Source: Glycomyces fuscus
Lineage (GTDB): Bacteria > Actinomycetota > Actinomycetes > Streptosporangiales > Streptosporangiaceae
Assembly (NCBI GenBank): GCA_002529455.1
Contig: NYMS01000048.1
Location: forward strand, 248,001-312,000
Length of the DNA stretch: 64,000 nt
Reading direction: 5' to 3'
In this document: positions 8,737-17,772 of the stretch, in pieces
How positions within the stretch are numbered: the stretch's first letter is position 1
Layout: each line of letters opens with the position of its first letter
Program-made: the position numbers and the translations under genes
The notes under the pieces: model-generated
What the model saw: the letters and a program-made list of their open reading frames with translations, nothing else
The model's database searches: none
What the model was told of the DNA's origin: nothing

Positions 8737-9894
8737 TCAGCGCACGCCGAACAGGTGCTCCATGGCGAGCTGGTCCAGGCGCTCGAAGTGGTAGCCGCGC
8801 CCACCGACCTCGGCCAGGTCGATCTCCTCGGCCAGCAGGTCGGACAGGGACTCGCCCTCGCCCAGCGTGGACCGGGACAGCTCGGGCACGCGCGAGGCCT
8901 CCAGAGCCTCCACCACCTCGGGGTCGGCGCGGAACGCCCTGGCCTTCTCCTTCAGGATGAGGTAGTTGCGCATGCAGGCCGCGGCCGACTCCCACACGCC
9001 GCTCATGTCCTCGGTGCGCGGCGTCTTGAAGTCGAAGTGCAGCGGGCCGTCGTAGCCCGCGCTCTCCAGCAGGTCGACCAGGAAGAACGCCTCCTTGACG
9101 TCGCCCGCGCCGAAGCGCAGGTCCTGGTCGTACTTGATCCCGCGCTGCCCGTTGAGGTCGATGTGGAAGAGCTTGCCCGCCCACAGCGCCTGCGCGACGC
9201 CGTGCGCGAAGTTCAGCCCGGCCATCTGCTCGTGGCCGACCTCCGGGTTGACCCCCACCATCTCGGGGTGCTCCAGCTCGTTGATGAAGGCCAGGGCGTG
9301 CCCCACCGTGGGCAGCAGCACGTCGCCGCGCGGCTCGTTGGGCTTGGGCTCCACGGCGAAGCGCAGGTCGTAGCCCTGCTCGCGCACGTAGCCGCACAGG
9401 ATGTCGAAGGCCTCGCGCAGCCGGTCCAGGGCGGCGTGGTCGTTCTTGCCCGCCTCCGTCTCGGCCCCGTCCATGCCGCCCCAGCACACGTAGGTCCTCG
9501 CGCCCAGCGACACGGCCAGCTCGATGTTGCGGATGACCTTGCGGATGGCGTAGCGGCGCACGTCGCGGCTGTTGGAGGTGAACCCGCCGTCGCGGAACAC
9601 CGGGTCCGAGAACAGGTTGGTGGTCGCCATCGGCACCGCCAGGCCGGTCTCCTCCAGGACGGCGCGGAACCGCTTGAGGATGTCCTCCCGCTCGGTGTCG
9701 GAGCTGCCGGGCGGGATCAGGTCGTCGTCGTGGAAGGTGACCCCGTGCGCGCCGAGGTCGGCGAGGCGGCGCACGGCGTCCACCGGGTCGAGCGCGGGTC
9801 GGACGGGGTCGCCGAAGGTGTTCACCCCGCGCCACCCCACGGTCCACAGGCCGAAGGTGAACCTGTCCGCGGGCACGGGCTGGTAGGTGCTCAT
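8737..9894 (-). CDS. xylA: Xylose isomerase
   Basis: 385 aa. The ATG at 9894 has AGGAGA upstream. This is the short (class I, actinobacterial) xylose isomerase, converting D-xylose to D-xylulose in the cytosol. Visible signatures are VTFHDDDLIPPG with the catalytic His, the metal and substrate residues in EPKPNEPRGD, VNPEVGHEQMAG and HIDLNGQRGIKYDQDLRFG. It lies 62 bp downstream of the GH42 gene but has its own ROK-type palindrome (9927-9955) in that gap, so it can be induced separately. No xylulokinase gene is beside it. Confidence 0.96.
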   Translation of the reverse strand: MSTYQPVPADRFTFGLWTVGWRGVNTFGDPVRPALDPVDAVRRLADLGAHGVTFHDDDLIPPGSSDTEREDILKRFRAVLEETGLAVPMATTNLFSDPVFRDGGFTSNSRDVRRYAIRKVIRNIELAVSLGARTYVCWGGMDGAETEAGKNDHAALDRLREAFDILCGYVREQGYDLRFAVEPKPNEPRGDVLLPTVGHALAFINELEHPEMVGVNPEVGHEQMAGLNFAHGVAQALWAGKLFHIDLNGQRGIKYDQDLRFGAGDVKEAFFLVDLLESAGYDGPLHFDFKTPRTEDMSGVWESAAACMRNYLILKEKARAFRADPEVVEALEASRVPELSRSTLGEGESLSDLLAEEIDLAEVGGRGYHFERLDQLAMEHLFGVR

Positions 9895-9926
9895 GTGGTG
9901 TCTCCTGAGGTAGGCGCAGGGCTCGG

Positions 9927-9955
9927 GATTAGTTTGTCTAGAGTCACAACTAATT
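9927..9955. promoter_or_regulatory. XylR/ROK-type operator upstream of xylA
   Basis: GATTAGTT-N13-AACTAATT, with GTTTGTCTA inside the spacer. It resembles the TTAGTTTGT-based XylR operators described in Bacillus. The same GTTTGTCTA-N7-AACTAATT layout occurs inverted at 21443-21471. It sits 33-61 bp before the xylA start codon, where a bound repressor would block transcription. Confidence 0.6.
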
Positions 9956-9956
9956 G

Positions 9957-11954
9957 TCAACGGGGATGGCCGCGCAGCACCGCCACCCCGCCGCCCGGCA
10001 GGGTCATCCCCTGCGCCGAAGCGCCCGACACCAGGTCGCGGGCGCCCGCGTCCAGTCCGAAGCGGGCCGGGTCGATCCACCGCGGCCGGTCGTCGTGGTT
10101 GGTGACGAACACCCACACCCCGTCCCGGTCCACCCGGCGCACCACCTCCAGCCCCGGCTCGGGGAAGGGGCCCGACCCCGCCGCCTCGGCCAGCAGCCGC
10201 GCCAGGCCCCGGTCCGAGAGCCGGGCCGACAGGTACCAGGCCTCACCGGCCCCGTGGCGCCGACGCGTCACCGCGGGGAGCCCGTCCAGCGGCCCGCCCG
10301 CGTAGTACGCCACCGCCTCGGCCCCCGCCAGGTGGACGTGCTCGCTCCACAGGGTGACCTCCTCGCGCACCGAACCCAGGTCCAGGCCCACCGACTCGCC
10401 GGGCGGCATCGGGTGCATCTCCTCCACCCGCACCCCCAGCAGGTCCCGCAGCGCGCCCGGGTACCCGCCGGTGCGCACGGTCCCGTCGGGGTCGGCGACC
10501 CCGCTCAGGAAGGTCACCACCAGCGTCCCGCCGTCCTCGGTGTAGCGGGCCAGCCGCTCGGCCGCGGCGTCCGACAGCAGGTACAGGGCGGGTACCACCA
10601 GCAGCGGCACCCGCGGCAGGTCGCGGTCGGGGCGCACCATGTCCACCGTGCGCCCCGACCGCCACAGCACCCGGTGCGCCTGGCGCACCGACTCCAGGTA
10701 GTCCACGCCCCGCGCGGGCAGTGACGGGCTGCCCAGCGCCCACCAGCACTCCGGGTCCCAGGTGAGCGCCGCGTCGGCGACCACGTCGGCGTCGCGCGCC
10801 TCCGCCACGCGGGGCAGCACGCTCCCCAGTTCGCACACCTCGCGGAAGATCCGGGAGTCCGGACCGGCGTGCGGCACCATCCCCGAGTGCCACTGCTCGG
10901 CGCCGCCCCGGGAGGCCCGCCACTGGAAGAACATCGCGCCCCGCGACCCGCGCGCCACGTGCGCCAGGCTGTGCCGCACCGTCTCACCGGGGGCCTTGGG
11001 CCGGGTGGCCTCGCCCGTGTAGGTCACCCCGGCCGCCTGCTCCATCAGCAGCCACGGCCGCCCCGGGCCGGGCACCCGGTCCGCCCACGAGCGGGCCAGG
11101 TCGGCGGCGAAGGCGGTCTGCTCCGCCCCGCCCAGCCCCGTCCGGTTCGGGTAGTCGTCCACGGCGACCAGGTCCAGGTGCTCGGCCCACCGCCACGGGT
11201 CCACCGGCACCCAGTCGCCGAAGGCCAGGTTGGTCGTGACCGGCACGTCCGGCCGGACGGCGCGCAGCACGTCGCGCTGGGACAGGAAGTGGTCGAGCAT
11301 CGCGTCCGACAGGAACCGCCGGAAGTCCAGCACGTGCGCGGGGTTGGGCAGGTACTGGGTCGCGCGCGGCGGCTGGACCTGCTCCCACTCCGAGTAGTGC
11401 TGGCTCCAGAACGCCGTGGTCCACGCGGCGTTGAGCCGGTCCAGGTCTCCGTGGCGCCCCCGCAGCCAGTCGCGGAAGGCCCCGGCGGTGTGCTCGGAGT
11501 GCGACCACGTCCCGTACTCGTTGTGCACGTGCCACACGCGCAGCGCCGGGTGCCCGGAGTAGCGCTCCGCCAGCGCGCGGGCGATCCGGACCGAGGCCTC
11601 CCGGTAGGCGGGGGAGCACACGTCGTAGGTGTCGCGGCTGCCGTGGGTGAGCCGGGTCCCGTCGGCGGTCACCGGCATCGCGTCGGGGTGGGCGAGCCCG
11701 AACCACGGCGGGGGAGAGGCGGTCGGGGTGGCCAGCGCGACCCCGATCCCGGCGTCCGCCAGCCGGTCCAGCACCCGGTCCAGCCACTCGAACCGGTACT
11801 CGCCCTCCTTCGGCTCCAGGAGTGCCCAGGAGAAGACGCCGACCGTCACGAGGTTGACCCCGGCGCGGCGCATCAGCTCCACGTCCTCCGCCTGGACCTC
11901 CTCCGGCCACTGCTCGGGGTTGTAGTCGCCGCCGAACCACAGTGGAGAGGACAT
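9957..11954 (-). CDS. GH42 beta-galactosidase
   Basis: 665 aa from ATG 11954 with GAAGGAG upstream. It is a full GH42 architecture: TIM barrel beginning LWFGGDYNPEQWPEE, acid/base Glu146 in HVHNEYG, nucleophile Glu305 in LLMEQAAG, then a trimerisation domain (LLVVPALYLLSDAAAERLAR) and a short beta domain. No signal peptide, so it acts on imported galactosides. In this setting it could remove beta-galactose side groups of xyloglucan oligosaccharides, but its specificity is inferred from context. It diverges from the GH95 gene across an 83-bp intergenic space. Confidence 0.93.
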   Translation of the reverse strand: MSSPLWFGGDYNPEQWPEEVQAEDVELMRRAGVNLVTVGVFSWALLEPKEGEYRFEWLDRVLDRLADAGIGVALATPTASPPPWFGLAHPDAMPVTADGTRLTHGSRDTYDVCSPAYREASVRIARALAERYSGHPALRVWHVHNEYGTWSHSEHTAGAFRDWLRGRHGDLDRLNAAWTTAFWSQHYSEWEQVQPPRATQYLPNPAHVLDFRRFLSDAMLDHFLSQRDVLRAVRPDVPVTTNLAFGDWVPVDPWRWAEHLDLVAVDDYPNRTGLGGAEQTAFAADLARSWADRVPGPGRPWLLMEQAAGVTYTGEATRPKAPGETVRHSLAHVARGSRGAMFFQWRASRGGAEQWHSGMVPHAGPDSRIFREVCELGSVLPRVAEARDADVVADAALTWDPECWWALGSPSLPARGVDYLESVRQAHRVLWRSGRTVDMVRPDRDLPRVPLLVVPALYLLSDAAAERLARYTEDGGTLVVTFLSGVADPDGTVRTGGYPGALRDLLGVRVEEMHPMPPGESVGLDLGSVREEVTLWSEHVHLAGAEAVAYYAGGPLDGLPAVTRRRHGAGEAWYLSARLSDRGLARLLAEAAGSGPFPEPGLEVVRRVDRDGVWVFVTNHDDRPRWIDPARFGLDAGARDLVSGASAQGMTLPGGGVAVLRGHPR

Positions 11955-11965
11955 GGGAACTCCTT

Positions 11966-11994
11966 CTAATTTGGTGTGTGCGCCAACAAAGTAG
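11966..11994. promoter_or_regulatory. Imperfect palindrome between GH42 and GH95 genes
   Basis: CTAATTTGGTG and GCCAACAAAGTAG face each other around position 11980, with 9 of the outer 11 positions matching. It recalls the TTAGTTTG half-site before xylA, but the half-sites are set 4 bp further apart. It is the only obvious dyad in the divergent promoter. Confidence 0.35.
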
Positions 11995-12037
11995 GGCGAA
12001 AACCCTTCCGGCGACACCCCCCACACGAGGAGCACGC

Positions 12038-14275
12038 ATGCCCGCAGCACGACAGGTCCGCACCCGCCACCCGGTGGGGAACTGGGAGGACGCTCTGGTC
12101 ACCGGCAACGGGCGCCAGGGAGCGCTCGTGCACTCGACGGCGGACCGCGTCCGCCTCACCCTCGGCCACGAGAGGCTCTTCCTGCCCGTCGCGGAGGCCC
12201 TGCCCGCCCCCGGGACCGCGCCCGTGCTGCCCGAGCTGAGGGAGCTGCTGCGCCGGGGCCGCTCCCGCGCCGCCGCCGAGCGGATCGCGCGGCTCGCGGC
12301 GCGGGAGCACCCGGGCTACGCCGACACCCGGTGGATCGACCCGCTCGTCGGGGCCGCCGTGCTCTCGTTCGCCCCGCGCGGGCCCCGCCCGGGCCCCGTC
12401 ACCCGCACGTGCGACCTGGGCTCGGGGCTGGTCACCGAGGAACTGCCGGACGGGACCGTGCACCGGGCCTTCGCCTCCCGGCCCGACGACGCCGTGGTCG
12501 TCGAGCTCGCCTCGCCCCGCGGCCTGGACGGGACGCTGCGGCTCACCCCGCTGGAGGGGCCGCCCCCGGTCCCGCTGGAGGCGGCCTCCGAGACCGCCCC
12601 CGGCCTGCTGGCCCTGCGGGCGGACTTCCCCGGGCGCCCGCCCGGCGGCCTGTCCGGGTACACGGTGACCTGCGCCGTCACCGCCGAGGGCGGCCGGGTC
12701 CGCGCCCGGGGCGCGGGGCTGGACCTGCGGGGCGTCCGGCGGCTCCGGCTCGTGGCGCGCGTGCGGGTGGACGGGTTCCCCGCGTCCGGCGCGGGGGCGC
12801 CCGGCGAGGCGGTCCCGGACTTCGCGGGGGCGCTCGAACGCCACCGGGCGGTGCACGGCGACCTCATGTCCCGCTTCCGGCTGGAGCTGGGGGACGGCCC
12901 CGTCCGGCCCGACGCGCTCGGCGAGGACCTCCTGGCGGCGGGGCCCACCCCGGACCTGGTGGCCCGCCTCGTCGACGCCGGACGGTACGCGATCGTCTCC
13001 AGCTGCGGCGACCTGCCGCCCACCCTCCAGGGGGTGTGGAGCGGCACCTACGACCCCCCGTGGCGGTCGGGCTACACCTTCGACGGCAACCTGCCCTCCG
13101 CCGTCGCGGCCCTGCACGCCACGGGCACGCCCGAGCTGATGACCGGCCTGTTCGACCTCCTCGACGGCATGGCCGACGACATGGCCGAGAACGCGCGGCG
13201 GCTCTACGGCTGCCGGGGGATCCTGCTGCCCGCGCACGCCTCCACCTCCGGCAGGCACAACCACTTCGGCCCCGAGTGGTGCCTGACCTGCTGGACCGCG
13301 GGAGCGGCGTGGATGTCCCGCCTGTACTGGGACCACTACTCCCACACCCGCGACCGCGCGTTCCTGCGCGAACGCGCCCTGCCCTTCCTCACCGCGGCGG
13401 CGGAGTTCCACGAGGACTTCCTCACCGACGAGGGCTTCTCCCCCTCCTACTCGCCGGAGAACACCCCCGGGGACGGCGACGGCCAGGCCGCCGTCAACGC
13501 CACCATGGACGTGGCGGCCGTGCGCGACCTGGTGCGCAACCTGCTGCGGGCGCACCGCGTCCTGGGCGTTCCCGGGTCCCGCCGCTGGGCCCGGCTGGGG
13601 GCGCGGCTGCCCGGCTACCGGACCGCCGCGGGCGGCGAGCTCGCCGAGTGGGCGGGACCGGCCGGGCCGGTCGGGCAGACCGAGCGGCACGCGCACCGGC
13701 ACGCCTCCCACCTGTACCCGCTCTGGTACGAGACCGACCCCGCCCTCGCCTCGCCCCGGCTGCGCGCGGCGGCGGTGGCCGCCGTGCGCGCCCGCCTCGC
13801 GTGGTGGCGCGGCCAGGAGTCCGACGAGATGGCCTTCGGCCTGGTCCAGCTGGGGCTGGCCGCGGCCAACCTGGGCCTGGCCGCCGAGGCGCACCAGACC
13901 CTGGCCCTGCTGGCCACCCGTTACTGGCGCCCCACCCTGGTGCCCACCCACAACCGCGGCAGCCTGTTCAACGTGGACATCGGCGGCGGGTTCCCGGCCG
14001 TGGCGGCGGCGATGCTGGCCCGGTCCGCCGAGGGGCGCCTGGACCTGCTGCCCGCCCTGCCCCGGGAGTGGTCCTCCGGCCGGGTGGAGGGGCTGCGGGC
14101 CCGCGGCGGGGTCGTCGTGGACCTCCTGGAGTGGTCCGGCGGCCGGGCCCTCGCGCGGCTGCGCGCGGTCGAGCCCCGGGAGACGGTGGTCGTCCTGCCC
14201 GGCGGAGCCAGGCGGAGGACGGCCCTGGTACCGGACCGGACGGTGTCCCTGCAATTCCCCGTGGTCGGCGTATGA
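12038..14275 (+). CDS. GH95-family enzyme (alpha-L-fucosidase-like)
   Basis: 745 aa. The ATG at 12038 follows GAGG. An in-frame start at 11942 would run into the divergent GH42 gene. N-terminal beta domain motif GNWEDALVTGNGRQGALVHS; the (alpha/alpha)6 domain includes LPPTLQGVWSGTYDPPW, AAWMSRLYWDHYSHTRD, SPSYSPENTPGDG and HRHASHLYPLW, all positioned as in GH95. GH95 enzymes release terminal alpha-1,2-fucose (some act on L-galactose). No signal peptide, so it would work on imported oligosaccharides. The N-x-N pair used for catalysis in the family seems to read FDGN here, so activity should not be assumed. Confidence 0.8.
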   Translation: MPAARQVRTRHPVGNWEDALVTGNGRQGALVHSTADRVRLTLGHERLFLPVAEALPAPGTAPVLPELRELLRRGRSRAAAERIARLAAREHPGYADTRWIDPLVGAAVLSFAPRGPRPGPVTRTCDLGSGLVTEELPDGTVHRAFASRPDDAVVVELASPRGLDGTLRLTPLEGPPPVPLEAASETAPGLLALRADFPGRPPGGLSGYTVTCAVTAEGGRVRARGAGLDLRGVRRLRLVARVRVDGFPASGAGAPGEAVPDFAGALERHRAVHGDLMSRFRLELGDGPVRPDALGEDLLAAGPTPDLVARLVDAGRYAIVSSCGDLPPTLQGVWSGTYDPPWRSGYTFDGNLPSAVAALHATGTPELMTGLFDLLDGMADDMAENARRLYGCRGILLPAHASTSGRHNHFGPEWCLTCWTAGAAWMSRLYWDHYSHTRDRAFLRERALPFLTAAAEFHEDFLTDEGFSPSYSPENTPGDGDGQAAVNATMDVAAVRDLVRNLLRAHRVLGVPGSRRWARLGARLPGYRTAAGGELAEWAGPAGPVGQTERHAHRHASHLYPLWYETDPALASPRLRAAAVAAVRARLAWWRGQESDEMAFGLVQLGLAAANLGLAAEAHQTLALLATRYWRPTLVPTHNRGSLFNVDIGGGFPAVAAAMLARSAEGRLDLLPALPREWSSGRVEGLRARGGVVVDLLEWSGGRALARLRAVEPRETVVVLPGGARRRTALVPDRTVSLQFPVVGV

Positions 14276-14278
14276 CAG

Positions 14279-14292
14279 TCGAAGCGCTTCGA
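14279..14292. promoter_or_regulatory. LacI-type operator upstream of GH74 gene
   Basis: TCGAAGCGCTTCGA is a perfect 14-bp palindrome with a central CpG, 128 bp before the GH74 start. It matches the element before the LacI gene (5320-5333) at all ten outer positions. Confidence 0.65.
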
Positions 14293-14322
14293 AATTTCCC
14301 CCGCAACACCCCTTGCCGCGGG

Positions 14323-14343
14323 TTAGTCGGCTATCCAGACTAA
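14323..14343. promoter_or_regulatory. Second dyad upstream of GH74 gene
   Basis: TTAGTC-N9-GACTAA. The TTAG half-site recalls the xylA operator, but the spacing is shorter, so the binding protein is uncertain. Confidence 0.35.
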
Positions 14344-14419
14344 TGGGGAATTCGCGTCCGCCCCGGGGCCGGATTTCCCGGGGCGGGCCCACCCCCCGTT
14401 TCCCCCAAGGAGCCCGCAC

Positions 14420-17158
14420 ATGCCTCCCGAACAGCACCGGCCCCCCAGACGCGGGCGGGGCTCACCGGCGCTCGCCGTCGCCGCGGCCACCGCGCTGGCC
14501 GCCTCCGCCCTCGTCGCCACCACCGCGGCCGGAGCGGCCCCCGCCGAGCCGACCGCGGCACAGGCCGCCTACGAGTGGGACAACGTCGAGATCGTCGGGG
14601 GCGGCTTCGTCCCCGGCATCGTCTTCAGCGAGACCGAGCCGGGCCTGGCCTACGCCCGCACCGACATCGGCGGCGCCTACCGCTGGAACCCCGACACCGA
14701 ACGCTGGATCCCCCTGCTCGACTGGGTCGGCTGGGACGAGTGGGGCTACACGGGCGTCGTCAGCATCGCCACCGACCCCGTGGACCCCGACCGCGTGTAC
14801 GCGGCCGTCGGCACCTACACCAACGACTGGGACCCCAACAACGGGGCCATCCTCAGCTCCGACGACCGCGGAGAGACCTGGGAGGCCGCCGAGCTGCCCT
14901 TCAAGCTCGGCGGCAACATGCCCGGCCGCGGCCTCGGCGAACGCCTGGCCGTCGACCCCAACGACAACAGCGTCGTCTACTTCGGCGCCAGCGGCGGCAA
15001 CGGCCTGTGGCGCAGCACCGACCACGGCGCCACCTGGGCCGAGGTGGAGGCCTTCCCCAACCCCGGCGACTACGTCCAGGACCCGGGCGACGAGTCCGGC
15101 ATGATGTCCGACATCACCGGCGTGACCTGGGTGGACTTCGACCCCCGGACCGGCTCCGAGGGCTCGGTCACACAGGACGTCTACGTCGGCGTCGCCGACC
15201 TGGACGACCCGGTCCACCGCAGCCAGGACGGCGGTGTGACCTGGGAGCCCGTGCCCGGTGCGCCCACGGGGCACCTGCCCGCGCACTCGGTCGTGGACCA
15301 CGAGGGCGGCCAGCTCTACATGGCCACCACCAGCACCCCGGGCCCCTACGACGGCGACTCCGGCGACGTGTGGCGCATGGACCTGGAGACGGGGGAGTGG
15401 AGCAACATCAGCCCCGTCCCCTCCGACTCCGAGGACAACTACTTCGGCTACGGCGGCCTGACCATCGACCGGCAGAACCCGGACACGCTGATGGTCGCCA
15501 CCCAGATCTCCTGGTGGCCCGACATCCAGATCTACCGCAGCACCGACCGCGGCCGGACCTGGACCCAGGCGTGGGACTGGGGCGCCTACCCCGAGCGCAC
15601 CGCGCGCTACGAGATGGACATCTCCGGAGCCCCCTGGCTGGACTTCGGCGGAACCGGTACGCCTCCGGAGACCCAGCCCAAACTCGGCTGGATGACCCAG
15701 GCGATGGCGATCGACCCGTTCGACTCCGACCGCTTCATGTACGGCACGGGCGCCACGATCTACGGCAGCGACAACCTCACCAACTGGGACGCGGACACCA
15801 CCTTCGACATCGGGGTCAGGGCGCACGGCCTGGAGGAGACGGCCGTCAACGACCTGATCAGCCCGCCCGAGGGCGCACCCCTGCACTCGGCCCTGCTCGA
15901 CGTCGGCGGCTTCACCCACCAGGACCTGGACACCGCCCCCGAGCAGATGTACCAGCAGCCCTACTGGGGCCACGGGACCAGCCTGGACTTCGCCGAACTC
16001 CAGCCCGCGACCATCGCGCGGGTCGGCGGAAGCGACGACGAGGCGGCCATCGGCCTGTCCACCGACGGCGGCGACAGCTGGTGGGCCGGACAGGAGCCCG
16101 CCGGGGTGACCGGCGGCGGAACGGTCGCGGTGTCCGCCGACGGCTCGTCCGTCGTGTGGAGCCCCGACGGCACCGGTGTGCACGCCTCCACCACCCTGGG
16201 CTCGTCGTGGACCGCCTCCGCCGGCGTCCCCGAGGGCGCGCGGGTGGAGGCCGACCGGGTGGACCCGGACGTGTTCTACGCCGTCTCCGGCGGCACCTTC
16301 TACACCAGCACCGACGGCGGGGCCACCTTCACGGCGGGCTTCGACGGGCTCCCGGCCGAGGGCAACATCCGCTTCGGCGCGGTGCCCGGCCACACCGGTG
16401 ACGTGTGGGTCGCCGGAGGCACCGGGGACCACTACGGCATGTGGCGGAGCACGGACGCCGGGGCCACCTTCGAACGGATCGAGGCGGTGGACGAGGGCGA
16501 CGCGGTCGGCTTCGGCGCGCCCGCTCCGGGCGCGGACTACCCGGCGGTGTACACCAGCTCCAGGATCGACGGCGTGCGCGGGATCTTCCGCTCCGACGAC
16601 GCGGGCGAGAGCTGGGTGCGGATCAACGACGACCGGCACCAGTGGGCCTGGACGGGGGCGGCCATCACCGGCGACCCCGACGTCTACGGCCGGGTCTACG
16701 TCGGCACCAACGGGCGCGGGATCGTCTACGGCGACCTGGCGGGCGGGGGCGGCGGTCCCGACCCCGACCCGTCTCCGGACCCGGACCCGGACCCGGACCC
16801 CGACCCGTCTCCGGACCCGTCGCCGGACCCGGACCCCGAGCCCGGGGACTGCGATGTCGACTACACGGTGACCAACACCTGGACCGGCGGGTTCCAGGCC
16901 GGGGTGACGGTCACCAACACCGGCACCGAGGCCCTGGAGGGCTGGGAGGTCGGCTGGGAGTTCACGGCCGGTGAACAGGTGACCAGCCTCTGGAACGGCG
17001 CGCACACGCAGGACGGCGCGTCCGTGCGGGTCACCGACTCCGGGTGGAACGCCCGGATCGCCCCGGGGGGCTCGGTGACGGTCGGCTTCAACGGGACCGT
17101 CGACGGCGAGCCCGCGCGGCCGACCGGGCTCACCCTGAACGGTGAGGCCTGCGGCTGA
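14420..17158 (+). CDS. Secreted GH74 xyloglucanase with CBM2
   Basis: 912 aa. The signal peptide runs to about residue 40 (ALAVAAATALAASALVATTA, cleavage near AGA-AP). The tandem seven-bladed propellers of GH74 span about 51-750. They carry the family Asp in YARTDIGGAYRW (Asp82) and a second in AMAIDPFDSDRFMYGTG (Asp432), the probable base and acid. A Pro-Asp-rich linker (about 755-785) leads to a C-terminal CBM2 starting at CDVDYTVTNTW, with paired cysteines and exposed Trp residues for cellulose. GH74 cuts the beta-1,4-glucan backbone of xyloglucan. It is the only exported hydrolase of this locus. Two dyads lie in its promoter. Confidence 0.95.
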   Translation: MPPEQHRPPRRGRGSPALAVAAATALAASALVATTAAGAAPAEPTAAQAAYEWDNVEIVGGGFVPGIVFSETEPGLAYARTDIGGAYRWNPDTERWIPLLDWVGWDEWGYTGVVSIATDPVDPDRVYAAVGTYTNDWDPNNGAILSSDDRGETWEAAELPFKLGGNMPGRGLGERLAVDPNDNSVVYFGASGGNGLWRSTDHGATWAEVEAFPNPGDYVQDPGDESGMMSDITGVTWVDFDPRTGSEGSVTQDVYVGVADLDDPVHRSQDGGVTWEPVPGAPTGHLPAHSVVDHEGGQLYMATTSTPGPYDGDSGDVWRMDLETGEWSNISPVPSDSEDNYFGYGGLTIDRQNPDTLMVATQISWWPDIQIYRSTDRGRTWTQAWDWGAYPERTARYEMDISGAPWLDFGGTGTPPETQPKLGWMTQAMAIDPFDSDRFMYGTGATIYGSDNLTNWDADTTFDIGVRAHGLEETAVNDLISPPEGAPLHSALLDVGGFTHQDLDTAPEQMYQQPYWGHGTSLDFAELQPATIARVGGSDDEAAIGLSTDGGDSWWAGQEPAGVTGGGTVAVSADGSSVVWSPDGTGVHASTTLGSSWTASAGVPEGARVEADRVDPDVFYAVSGGTFYTSTDGGATFTAGFDGLPAEGNIRFGAVPGHTGDVWVAGGTGDHYGMWRSTDAGATFERIEAVDEGDAVGFGAPAPGADYPAVYTSSRIDGVRGIFRSDDAGESWVRINDDRHQWAWTGAAITGDPDVYGRVYVGTNGRGIVYGDLAGGGGGPDPDPSPDPDPDPDPDPSPDPSPDPDPEPGDCDVDYTVTNTWTGGFQAGVTVTNTGTEALEGWEVGWEFTAGEQVTSLWNGAHTQDGASVRVTDSGWNARIAPGGSVTVGFNGTVDGEPARPTGLTLNGEACG

Positions 17159-17166
17159 CGCACCGA

Positions 17167-17214
17167 CACGGCGGGGCCGGGAGCCGCGGGAGCGGTTCCC
17201 GGCCCTTCGCCGTG
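17167..17214 (+). terminator. Terminator after GH74 gene
   Basis: CACGGCG (17167-17173) pairs with CGCCGTG (17208-17214) around an inner GCCGGGA/TCCCGGC stem, 8 bp after the stop. Confidence 0.65.
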
Positions 17215-17238
17215 CCACGCATGCGGTACCTAGGCCGT

Positions 17239-17520
17239 ATGAACGAGCCGGTGACCGCCACCCTGCCCGAGGTGGGACGACACCTCGCCAGCGCCATTGA
17301 CCGCGCCTGCCGTGAGCACGCCCCGCCCCTCATCACGCGACGGGGGAGAACGGTCGCCGTCCTCCTCGACGCCGACGAGTACCGACGCCTGCTCGAAGTG
17401 GAGCAGGCGGCGGAGGACACGTGGCTCGACCGCCTCGTGGACGAGGCCGAGGAGGAGGGCCGGGAGGGGTCCGTCTCCCCGGAGAAGATGGAACGGGAGC
17501 TGGACCGGCAGGAGAGGTGA
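17239..17520 (+). CDS. Phd/YefM-family antitoxin, apparently without a toxin
   Basis: 93 aa from ATG 17239. The sequence (VTATLPEVGRHLASAIDRAC, then RGRTVAVLLDADEYRRLLEV) follows the Phd/YefM fold. Such antitoxins bind DNA through the N-terminal domain and neutralise a toxin through the C-terminal tail (here EEEGREGSVSPEKMERELD). The usual RelE or Doc-type toxin gene should follow within a few bases. Instead the next 250 bp contain no plausible ORF and then a copy of an interspersed repeat (17631-17769). It is thus an orphan antitoxin, or its toxin has been lost. Confidence 0.75.
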   Translation: MNEPVTATLPEVGRHLASAIDRACREHAPPLITRRGRTVAVLLDADEYRRLLEVEQAAEDTWLDRLVDEAEEEGREGSVSPEKMERELDRQER

Positions 17521-17630
17521 ACCGACCGGTGCTCGGGCACACCCGCGCCCCCGGGTCCCAGGAGGAGGGGAACCGGGGGCGCGGGCGGACCTGGGGCTGT
17601 TTTCGGGTCGGCCTCAGCCTGTGGGGGTCG

Positions 17631-17769
17631 GGTCGGGCGCCCACGGGGTTCTGGAGGTGGTGGAGGTGGGATCGCGAGGAACGAGCCGTCTCACCGTAGG
17701 CACCGAAGGTTCCCGTACTTCGGGCGCCCGAACACGGACCGAAGCGAAGCGGAGGTCCAGGAAAACACT
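17631..17769 (-). repeat. Interspersed repeat, copy A
   Basis: About 139 bp. Its complement shares long identical blocks with copy B (49836-49963): CTTCGCTTCGG, GTGTTCGGGCGCCC, GGCTCGTTCCTCGCGATC and CCTCCAGAACCCCG, in the same order. It includes the perfect palindrome TTCGGGCGCCCGAA at 17719-17732. It starts four bases after the 3' end of the permease gene on the same strand. ORFs across it are low-complexity and I do not believe them. Confidence 0.75.
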
Positions 17770-17772
17770 GCC

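Noticed and set aside
17421..17699. ORF overlapping the antitoxin 3' end as a candidate toxin
   Set aside because: Gly/Arg low-complexity translation, no RelE or Doc motif, and part of it lies in the interspersed repeat.
17333..17772. Protein-like frame across repeat copies (conserved translated segments between copies A and B)
   Set aside because: The similarity is explained by nucleotide repeats; no start with a ribosome site and the frames differ in length and end.
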